Below the pieces are notes generated by a model. It was not told where the DNA came from. It saw only the letters and a list, made by a program, of their open reading frames with translations, and made no database searches. Shown here piece after piece: positions 15,820-22,909 of a stretch of DNA of 43,480 nt (position 1 is the stretch's first letter; each line of letters starts with the position of its first letter). Made by a program: the position numbers and the translations under genes. The DNA comes from an uncultured Lachnospiraceae bacterium (lineage in GTDB: Bacteria; Bacillota; Clostridia; Lachnospirales; Lachnospiraceae): NCBI GenBank assembly GCA_900550235.1, contig URRQ01000016.1:1-43480 (forward strand), read 5' to 3'.

Positions 15820-17208
15820 ATGTCAATTGAATATTTAGGCTTAAGTAATATCAACGGCCCTCTGATCGCGCTAGAGGGCGTTCAAGACGCATTCTATGAT
15901 GAAATCGTAGAATTTGTTGTGGACAAAACAGAACGAAAACTCGGCCGTATCGTAGAAATCTACGAAGACAAGGCCATCATTCAGGTGTTTGAAGGAACAG
16001 AAAATATGTCCCTTCTCAATACCCACACCAAATTAACAGGACACCCGATGGAAATCGCACTTTCTCCGGATATGCTGGGACGTACCTTCAACGGAATCGG
16101 TCAACCGATCGATAACTTGGGACCGATCACATCCACATTGAAACGCGATGTCAATGGACTTCCATTGAACCCTGTAAAACGAGAATATCCTCGTAATTAT
16201 ATCCGTACCGGTATCTCCGCCATTGACGGACTTACCACATTGATTCGTGGACAGAAGCTTCCGATTTTCTCCGGAAACGGTCTTCCACACGATCAGCTTG
16301 CCGCACAGATCGTAAAACAGGCTTCCCTTGGTGAAAACTCTGGCGAAGAATTCGCCATCGTGTTTGGCGCTATGGGAGTCAAGCATGATGTAGCTGACTT
16401 CTTCCGCCGCACCTTCGAAGAAAGCGGTGTCTCCGATCACGTTGCCATGTTCCTAAACCTGGCAAACGATCCGGTTGTTGAACGACTCATCACGCCAAAG
16501 GTCGCTCTTACGGTAGCGGAGTACCTTGCATTTGAAAAAGGAATGCATATTCTCGTTATTTTAACCGACATGACTTCTTTTGCCGAAGCCATGCGTGAGG
16601 TATCTTCTTCCAAAGGAGAAATCCCAAGCCGTAAAGGTTTCCCTGGATACTTGTACAGCGAACTTGCAACCATTTATGAGCGCGCCGGTATCGTAGCAGG
16701 AGCGAAAGGTTCCGTAACCCAGCTTCCGATCTTAACGATGCCAAACGATGATATCACTCATCCGATTCCGGACTTAACAGGATACATTACAGAAGGACAG
16801 ATCGTATTGGATCGAAACCTGCACGGACAATCTGTATATCCACCGATCAACATTCTTCCATCTCTTTCTCGTCTTATGAAAGACGGTATCGGAGAAGGCT
16901 ACACAAGAATCGATCACCAGGATCTTGCCAATCAGCTATTCTCTGCTTACGCCAAAGTAGGAGAAGCAAGAAACTTAGCTTCTGTCATCGGTGAAGATGA
17001 GCTTTCACCAATCGACAAGAAATATCTTGCCTTCGGAAAAGCTTTCGAAGAACGTTACATCGGTCAGGGAATGGAAGAAAATCGTACGATGGAAGAGACA
17101 TTAGACCTGGGTTGGGAGCTGCTAAAAATGCTTCCTAGAGAAGAACTTGACCGAATCGATACGAAGATTTTGGAACAATTCTATCCTGCAGAAACAACAG
17201 AAAAATAG
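15820..17208 (+). CDS. V/A-type ATPase regulatory subunit B
   Basis: A 462-residue non-catalytic nucleotide-binding subunit B, alternating with A in the head. It begins MSIEYLGLSNINGPLIALEG, has the degenerate P-loop region IFSGNGLPHDQLAAQI (no GKT lysine) near residue 150, and the subunit B hallmarks FLNLANDPVVERLITP and ITEGQIVLDRNLHG. ATG 15820 follows AAGGAGGAGCTTGTG; a GTG immediately before it is a possible alternative. Thirteen bases separate it from subunit A. Confidence 0.97.
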   Translation: MSIEYLGLSNINGPLIALEGVQDAFYDEIVEFVVDKTERKLGRIVEIYEDKAIIQVFEGTENMSLLNTHTKLTGHPMEIALSPDMLGRTFNGIGQPIDNLGPITSTLKRDVNGLPLNPVKREYPRNYIRTGISAIDGLTTLIRGQKLPIFSGNGLPHDQLAAQIVKQASLGENSGEEFAIVFGAMGVKHDVADFFRRTFEESGVSDHVAMFLNLANDPVVERLITPKVALTVAEYLAFEKGMHILVILTDMTSFAEAMREVSSSKGEIPSRKGFPGYLYSELATIYERAGIVAGAKGSVTQLPILTMPNDDITHPIPDLTGYITEGQIVLDRNLHGQSVYPPINILPSLSRLMKDGIGEGYTRIDHQDLANQLFSAYAKVGEARNLASVIGEDELSPIDKKYLAFGKAFEERYIGQGMEENRTMEETLDLGWELLKMLPREELDRIDTKILEQFYPAETTEK

Positions 17209-17223
17209 AAAGGAAGGGCTGTT

Positions 17224-17835
17224 ATGGATCCACGTTCATTTCCAACAAAAGGAAACTTAATACTTGCAAAAAACTCCCTTTCCTTAGCAAAACAAGGCTT
17301 TGAGCTTATGGATAAGAAACGAAACATCCTCATCCGTGAGCTCATGGACTTGATCGAGCAGGCAAAAGACATTCAAGAACAGATTGATACAACATTTACT
17401 TACGCTTACGAATGTCTTCAACGGGCAAATATCGAGAACGGAATCAACACCGTCTCCCAGATTGCTTATACCGTGCCGATCGAAGACTCTATTCGTATCA
17501 AAAGCCGAAGCATCATGGGCACCGAGATTCCTCTCGTCACCTACACGCCAGATGCTAAGATGCCGACTAACTCTTTCTCCACGACAAAGGAATCTCTCGA
17601 TAAAGCACGAGAAGCATTCCAGCAGGTGAAAGAGCTGACCATTCGACTTTCCATGGTGGAAACCTCCGCCTATCGGCTTGCAACGAATATCAAGAAAACA
17701 CAGAAAAGAGCCAACGCTCTGAAAAATATCACCATTCCAACCTACACAAATCTGGTGTATACGATCACAAATGCACTGGAAGAAAAAGAAAGGGAAGAAT
17801 TTACAAGATTAAAAGTTATAAAGGCAAGACGCTAA
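17224..17835 (+). CDS. V/A-type ATPase subunit D (central stalk)
   Basis: A 203-residue subunit D, the long coiled-coil shaft that rotates inside the A3B3 head. The two long helices occupy roughly residues 10-75 and 115-185; the family start is visible in FPTKGNLILAKNSLSLAKQG, and the C-terminal helix in IKKTQKRANALKNITIPTY. It is the last gene of the operon, 15 bases after subunit B, with AAAGGAAGGG upstream of the ATG. A terminator follows at about 17840. Confidence 0.93.
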   Translation: MDPRSFPTKGNLILAKNSLSLAKQGFELMDKKRNILIRELMDLIEQAKDIQEQIDTTFTYAYECLQRANIENGINTVSQIAYTVPIEDSIRIKSRSIMGTEIPLVTYTPDAKMPTNSFSTTKESLDKAREAFQQVKELTIRLSMVETSAYRLATNIKKTQKRANALKNITIPTYTNLVYTITNALEEKEREEFTRLKVIKARR

Positions 17836-17839
17836 AAAC

Positions 17840-17884
17840 AAGGTTGAAAAGAATCTCCTCACAGGACTTCTCTTCAGCCTTTTA
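17840..17884. terminator. Terminator between V-ATPase operon and converging gene
   Basis: AAGGTTGAAAAGAATCTCC and GGACTTCTCTTCAGCCTT form an imperfect long hairpin, with T residues on the right and A residues (T on the other strand) on the left. It would serve the operon on the left and the converging membrane-protein gene on the right. Confidence 0.6.
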
Positions 17885-17887
17885 TAC

Positions 17888-18760
17888 TTATCTGTTATTC
17901 GCTCTTCGCTTCATAAAATATATCAACACGATTCCTATAATAACACAAGCCGTTATACCGCCAATCCAAACTATTTTATTATTTTCTTCAATCTCGTCAG
18001 ATTGCCCGCCGCCTAATACGTTCGGATCGCTCTCATACTCCTCTAATCTGCTTTTCACCTCACCATAATCGAAAATTCCGTCTTGAGCAGTTTTTGTATT
18101 TGGCATCTCTTCCAGTATTTCATATTGATATCCTAATTCAATCCAATACTTCGCCTCTTGATCTTTAAATCCAATTGCAATTGGCATTCTTAACCCCGGA
18201 ATACCTCCCACAAGAACATATTCATCTGCTATATCCGACATCTTTTCCATTTGTCTCGCATATGGCTCCATTTCACGGACCGCTACTTCTGTAATCTCCC
18301 ACTTTCCTTCATTTTCTGCAATCTTCTCACGCTCTTCTTCCGTTAATTCTTTGCTTCTTTCCGGATCAAGCGGTTGTCCTTTCCCCGCAGTTACTTGTAT
18401 ATTTTTCCCATCTACTTCTGCCAGAATTATCCAAACATAATTGCACTTATTTAAGAAGTCACGAATCTCTTCCTCTTTTACGGTTTTCTGCTTCTCAATT
18501 CCCGTATCAATATAAACTTTTTCTGCGCGATCATATTGAAGAACCGGATTAAAATCTTGCGGAATCGCTTCACTATTGTCCTCATAGAGCAATGTAGCAA
18601 TGCTTTCCTTCACATATGTCTCTTCCTTCTTTATGTCCTGATATGCTTCGCTCTCCATTAAGGTTTCTTCTCTCTGATCCACTCCATCTGCCGCAAAAAC
18701 AACCATATTTCCCATTACAATCAACAACAGACTCAATAAAATTAAACACTTCTTTTTCAT
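17888..18760 (-). CDS. Secreted, C-terminally membrane-anchored protein
   Basis: A 290-residue protein that I do not recognise. It has a signal peptide (MKKKCLILLSLLLIVMGNMV, cleavage likely after FAA near residue 24), an extracellular charged region of about 220 residues, and a C-terminal hydrophobic helix (IVWIGGITACVIIGIVLIYF) followed by KRRANNR, an anchor with its short positive tail in the cytoplasm. There are no cysteine pairs or catalytic motifs I can name. I start it at ATG 18760, which has GGAGGTGG eight bases upstream; an ORF reading further to 18796 lacks a ribosome binding site. It may act at the cell surface. Confidence 0.7.
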   Translation of the reverse strand: MKKKCLILLSLLLIVMGNMVVFAADGVDQREETLMESEAYQDIKKEETYVKESIATLLYEDNSEAIPQDFNPVLQYDRAEKVYIDTGIEKQKTVKEEEIRDFLNKCNYVWIILAEVDGKNIQVTAGKGQPLDPERSKELTEEEREKIAENEGKWEITEVAVREMEPYARQMEKMSDIADEYVLVGGIPGLRMPIAIGFKDQEAKYWIELGYQYEILEEMPNTKTAQDGIFDYGEVKSRLEEYESDPNVLGGGQSDEIEENNKIVWIGGITACVIIGIVLIYFMKRRANNR

Positions 18761-18966
18761 CTTTGCCACCTCCAGCCTAAAACTTAAAAGGTCCACGAAT
18801 TATCATAATATCCTATTCCAGATTGAATACTTGTTCCATTAATTAACTTATATAACGGATATGTTCCTCCTGTACATCCTTGTGCTGGGTCTACTAATAC
18901 AACGGACTGATTTGAAGTATATACGCTCTTCTTTCATATATCTCTCTAATTCTTATTTAGCTTTGT

Positions 18967-19278
18967 CTAAGAGAACAACTTTGTATACTCTGTCTGTGTG
19001 TCTGCAATATGGTACACATAAACGGCTTTTCCTATCTGTCGATATATGGAAACATACCTTTCAGATATAACCATTCGATATCCTTGCTTATTCAGCCATC
19101 TGTCCGGTGTCAAAGAACCGGAGTCTGGAAAACTCTCTAATCGCTCAATACTGTCCAAAATCTGTTCTGTAACTTTCATTGCCGATTCCACACCAAATCG
19201 AAGCAGATAATAATCTTCAATTTTCTTCAAATCTTCCCACGCAGTAGGAAGAATCTCTACTTCATATTGTTCCTGCAC
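18967..19278 (-). CDS. ParE/RelE family toxin
   Basis: A 103-residue toxin of the RelE/ParE superfamily, with the typical start YEVEILPTAWEDLKKIEDYY and the C-terminal strands YRMVISERYVSIYRQIGKAVYVYHIAD. Members inhibit DNA gyrase (ParE) or cleave mRNA at the ribosome (RelE); the sequence does not settle which. It overlaps the antitoxin gene by 17 bases, the normal order of antitoxin first. Confidence 0.85.
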   Translation of the reverse strand: MQEQYEVEILPTAWEDLKKIEDYYLLRFGVESAMKVTEQILDSIERLESFPDSGSLTPDRWLNKQGYRMVISERYVSIYRQIGKAVYVYHIADTQTEYTKLFS

Positions 19279-19537
19279 GTTCTTTCAATTCCTTTCTTGC
19301 TTCGGAGATACTTCTTGTCTTTGCTCCGCTTAACCGTTCTTCTTCTGCCTGTATAATTTTTGCACGGAGTTCTAATGCCTGTTCCCTTTTCTCAAAGGCA
19401 TCAATATTCATAAATACACCGTCGCCCTCACCATTTTTTGTAATATAGATAGGTTCACTAGTTTTTCTTGCAAGATTAGAAATAGAAGAATAATCATTTC
19501 TAAGTGTTGCCGAAGCCTTAATAATCATTTCATTCAC
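19262..19537 (-). CDS. Phd/YefM family antitoxin
   Basis: A 91-residue antitoxin: the N-terminal Phd/YefM DNA-binding part (IKASATLRNDYSSISNLARKTSEPIYITKNGEGDGVFMNI) and a C-terminal acidic/basic tail that would wrap the toxin. The 17-bp overlap with the toxin ORF suggests coupled translation. The upstream promoter at 19579-19607 contains a perfect palindrome over its -10, a good candidate for autoregulation. Confidence 0.87.
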   Translation of the reverse strand: MNEMIIKASATLRNDYSSISNLARKTSEPIYITKNGEGDGVFMNIDAFEKREQALELRAKIIQAEEERLSGAKTRSISEARKELKERAGTI

Positions 19538-19572
19538 CCTTTCATATCAATTGATTCACATATCATTTTTAC

Positions 19573-19607
19573 GATATAATTATATCTTGTTTTTTATATC
19601 TTATCAA
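19573..19607 (-). promoter_or_regulatory. Toxin-antitoxin promoter with palindromic operator
   Basis: On the minus strand TTGATA (19602-19607), 17 bases, TATAAT (19579-19584). The -10 sits inside GATATAATTATATC (19573-19586), a perfect 14-bp palindrome, where the antitoxin or the toxin-antitoxin complex could bind and repress. Confidence 0.65.
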
Positions 19608-19700
19608 TGCTTTCCATATATATCTTTTTGCAATTCCCAACTTCTTGCCTTTCACATATGCCTCTTCTCCTGTCTCCCGATACTTTCGAAAACCTGTAAT

Positions 19701-20591
19701 TTATAGACCATATTCTTTATAAAGCTTCTCCCGAAATTCAGAATTCCTCGCTACTTTCAATATCTCGTCCGTCTTCCCTTCTTCTGTAAGTTTAATCAAA
19801 AGCTTACTATAACGCTCTTCTCCTTCACTAATTCCTAATTCCTTTCCAGCCTTCTTCCCCTCCTCATATGCTTCTTCTCTCTGTTCTGCAATATCATCTT
19901 CATAGTTATATTCCGACATCAACATATTGACAACCTCACTTCCCTTTTTCCTGAGATAGTCTGCAAGAACATCATTCTCTATACACTCTTCAATCGCTTT
20001 TCGATACGGTTCCTCTTCTCCCGCCTCCTGATACTTTCGAATCGTATCCACAAAAATACTATATTCCTTCAGTACCTTACAGCGATCCAACACCTCATGA
20101 TTCTGATCCGGATTGATATTGATCACCTTCACTTTCAGTTCTACTGCCGGATTCGGATCCTTCATAATAAATGCGTCCGAAAGCTTCAATATCTTTTCTT
20201 TCTCCCATTTCTCTTTTCCATTATAAAAGGTATAGATTTCCGGTTTTGGAATCGGAACCCTTCTCTTCCGATATCGTTTCCGAACCGGAACAAGCTGCTC
20301 ATAGGCTCTTCCGAGATATAATAAGCTCCGCAAAGGCATATTTTCATTTACGGTAGACTGATGTTCTGCGAACACCAGAAGTTTTCCTCCGATTCCAAAC
20401 GATACATCATTCTTAAAATTCATATAAAGCTCATTGTGAACCCGAATCTTTTCTACCTTTGTTCCCGGTGGGAGCGGCTCATCATGTAGTGCATTATAGA
20501 GCGCGATATCATTCTCTTCTGCAGTTTCGTCCTCATAAAACAAATCCACAAATACACTGTTCTTACATTCTCTGTTTTCTTTTAGTTCCAT
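19701..20591 (-). CDS. Rpn family nuclease (PD-(D/E)XK transposase-like)
   Basis: A 296-residue protein of the Rpn (recombination-promoting nuclease)/'putative transposase' family. The N-terminal nuclease domain shows NSVFVDLFYEDE and, in the core, GGKLLVFAEHQSTVNENMPLRSLLYLGRAY, which carries the active-site glutamate. The C-terminal part is helical and acidic (QREEAYEEGKKAGKE), as usual for the variable tail. The start is ATG 20591, with AAGGAGG nine bases upstream; the frame extends to 20666 but without support. Rpn proteins are often multicopy and have been proposed as mobile or anti-phage factors. Confidence 0.75.
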   Translation of the reverse strand: MELKENRECKNSVFVDLFYEDETAEENDIALYNALHDEPLPPGTKVEKIRVHNELYMNFKNDVSFGIGGKLLVFAEHQSTVNENMPLRSLLYLGRAYEQLVPVRKRYRKRRVPIPKPEIYTFYNGKEKWEKEKILKLSDAFIMKDPNPAVELKVKVININPDQNHEVLDRCKVLKEYSIFVDTIRKYQEAGEEEPYRKAIEECIENDVLADYLRKKGSEVVNMLMSEYNYEDDIAEQREEAYEEGKKAGKELGISEGEERYSKLLIKLTEEGKTDEILKVARNSEFREKLYKEYGL

Positions 20592-20650
20592 ACAATGTCC
20601 TCCTTTTCTTTTGGATATTTCCGCGAAAAAAGGAGTATCTATATAATTAT

Positions 20651-20679
20651 AGTATAGAAAATACACCTGGGAATATCAA
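20651..20679 (-). promoter_or_regulatory. Promoter of the rpn-like gene
   Basis: On the minus strand TTGATA (20674-20679), 17 bases, TATACT (20651-20656). The box GGAATATCAAGATT (about 20671-20684) is followed by a near-copy GGAAATATCAAAATT (about 20690-20704), which could be an operator. Confidence 0.6.
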
Positions 20680-20827
20680 GATTTTCCCCGGAAATATCAA
20701 AATTGCTCTGCTGAAAATTCTAGGGAATCCCCTCGAAATGTTCTTCAGAAAAATGAATTGTTACAAATACTTGAAGACTTCAAGTGAATATAATTAGTCT
20801 AGCATACAGAAGGTTAAAACGCAATTT

Positions 20828-20882
20828 AAAAATAGTGTACCATAAAGCTTTGTAATATTCAGCTCTAAGGTACACTATTTTT
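20828..20882. terminator. Hairpin terminator after glgB
   Basis: AAAAATAGTGTACC (20828-20841) pairs perfectly with GGTACACTATTTTT (20869-20882) across a 27-base loop. It is 20 bases beyond the glgB stop on the minus strand and has T-runs in both directions. Confidence 0.75.
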
Positions 20883-20901
20883 ATAGCTTTTATTTTATTT
20901 T

Positions 20902-22818
20902 TTAAAATTCAAATACCGCAACTCCATATGCCGGTAGTGAGTATGCAAAAGAATAATCTCTTCCGTCACATTCACTCTTTGTAGCTTTATACACCTTCGG
21001 TCTTTCAGCGCCTGTTCCTCCATATTGTTTTTCATCACTATTCAGAACAAGCTTGTACTGTTTTCTTCGCGGAACACCTACACGGTAATCTGATCGTTCC
21101 ATCGGTGTAAAGTTGCATACAAACAACAGATTCTTCTTACCATCTCTAGAATGTCTTACAAAGCTATAAATACTTCTATCCGCATCGTTCGGATTGATCC
21201 ACTCAAATCCCGCCGGATCATTGTCGCACTCATACATCGCTTTATTCTTGCGATACAGTTTCAACAAATCTCTTGTAAAGTTCTGGATCGCCTGATGGTT
21301 ATCTTCCGCAAGCAAGAACCAATCAAGTTCTCTTTTCTCGCTCCATTCACGAAGCTGTGCAAAATCTTGTCCCATGAACAACAATTTCTTGCCCGGATGT
21401 CCCATCATAAATGCATATCCGACTTTTAAGTTTGCGAATTTATCAAATCCAAGTCCCGGCATCTTATTCAGCATAGAGCATTTCAAATGCACGACCTCAT
21501 CATGCGACAATACAAGCACATAATTTTCACTATACGCGTAAGACATAGCGAATGTCATAAGATGATGGTTCGGTTTTCTAAAGTATGGATCTAATTTCAT
21601 ATATTCTGTAAAATCATGCATCCAACCCATATTCCATTTTAAACTAAATCCAAGACCATCATTCTCCGGCTTATCCGTCACTCTTGGCCACGCTGTAGAT
21701 TCTTCTGCGATCATAAGCGTTCCATGGTTTCTTCCAAGCACAACCGAATTCAGATGTTTAAAGAATTCAATGGCTTCCAAATTCTGATTTCCGCCATATT
21801 TGTTTGCAACCCATTGTCCGTCTTGTTTTCCATAATCTAAATATAACATTGATGCAACCGCATCTACGCGCAGGCCGTCAATGTGGAAATGTTCAATCCA
21901 AAATAACGCATTGGCAATTAAGAAATTACGAACTTCTGATTTTCCATAGTCAAAAATCTTTGTTCCCCAATCCGGATGTTCCCCTTTTCTTGGATCTGCA
22001 TATTCAAACAATGGTGTTCCGTCAAAATCAGCCAATCCATGGGCATCTCTTGGAAAATGTGCCGGTACCCAATCCAAAATAACTCCAATCTTATTCTTAT
22101 GGAACTTATTAATCATATACGCAAAATCTTCCGGTGTTCCATAACGTGATGTCGGTGCATAGTAACCTGTCACCTGATATCCCCAAGAACCGTCAAACGG
22201 ATATTCTGCAATTCCCATAAGTTCAATATGAGTATATCCCATATCTTTCATATATTTTACAACTTCATCTGCAAATTCCCGATATGTATAGAATCCATCA
22301 TCTTCATTGCAACCCGCATGGCGTTTCCATGAACCCATATGTACTTCGTAGATGGAAACCGGATTTTCCTTATGGTTCCATTCTTTTCTCTTCTCCATCC
22401 AATCTTGATCTGTCCACTTCAAATTACTGATATCCGTAACTTTCGCTGCCGTTCCTGGTCTCATCTCAAAACTGTTGCCAAATGGATCTGTCTTATAAAT
22501 AAATTGCCCAGAGTACGTTTCGATACAGAATTTATACAGCATGCCTTCCTTTACTTTGGGAACAAAACATGTATAAATTCCCAAAGGCTCTGTTCTCTCC
22601 ATCGGATTCTTTTCCTTATCCCAGTTGTTAAATTCTCCGACAACTGATACTGATTCCGCATGTGGAGCCCACACCGCAAAGTAAACTCCCTCTGTCTTTC
22701 CTTTTTTAGCCTTATGTGCCCCTAATTTCTTATAAATTTCATAATGATTTCCTTGGCCAAATAAATAATGGTCTAATTCACCGATTTCGTATGAATAGGT
22801 TTTCTTTGTAGTTCCCAT
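20902..22818 (-). CDS. glgB: 1,4-alpha-glucan branching enzyme
   Basis: A 638-residue GH13 branching enzyme that moves alpha-1,4 chains to make alpha-1,6 branches in glycogen. The N-terminal CBM48 region includes YFAVWAPHAESVSVVGEFNNW (residues ~46-66). The barrel carries all conserved regions: DWVPAHFPRD (~245), DGLRVDAVASMLYLDYG with the nucleophile Asp (~310-325), AEESTAWP with the acid/base Glu (~370), and LSHDEV (~435). The length is normal. The ribosome binding site GGAAGGTG precedes ATG 22818. No other glycogen gene is adjacent, so it appears to be a single transcription unit between two hairpin terminators. Confidence 0.96.
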   Translation of the reverse strand: MGTTKKTYSYEIGELDHYLFGQGNHYEIYKKLGAHKAKKGKTEGVYFAVWAPHAESVSVVGEFNNWDKEKNPMERTEPLGIYTCFVPKVKEGMLYKFCIETYSGQFIYKTDPFGNSFEMRPGTAAKVTDISNLKWTDQDWMEKRKEWNHKENPVSIYEVHMGSWKRHAGCNEDDGFYTYREFADEVVKYMKDMGYTHIELMGIAEYPFDGSWGYQVTGYYAPTSRYGTPEDFAYMINKFHKNKIGVILDWVPAHFPRDAHGLADFDGTPLFEYADPRKGEHPDWGTKIFDYGKSEVRNFLIANALFWIEHFHIDGLRVDAVASMLYLDYGKQDGQWVANKYGGNQNLEAIEFFKHLNSVVLGRNHGTLMIAEESTAWPRVTDKPENDGLGFSLKWNMGWMHDFTEYMKLDPYFRKPNHHLMTFAMSYAYSENYVLVLSHDEVVHLKCSMLNKMPGLGFDKFANLKVGYAFMMGHPGKKLLFMGQDFAQLREWSEKRELDWFLLAEDNHQAIQNFTRDLLKLYRKNKAMYECDNDPAGFEWINPNDADRSIYSFVRHSRDGKKNLLFVCNFTPMERSDYRVGVPRRKQYKLVLNSDEKQYGGTGAERPKVYKATKSECDGRDYSFAYSLPAYGVAVFEF

Positions 22819-22872
22819 ATATTCACCTTCCCATATGCTCTATATATGCCCTATTATACTTTAGAAATGCAT

Positions 22873-22902
22873 AAAAAGAAAGGGGTTTTACCCCCTTTCT
22901 TT
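22873..22902 (-). terminator. Terminator of the TPR-AAA gene
   Basis: AAAGAAAGGGG (22875-22885) pairs with CCCCTTTCTTT (22892-22902); on the minus strand it is followed by TTTTT. It lies just after the stop of the gene at 22910. Confidence 0.8.
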
Positions 22903-22909
22903 GTAAACA

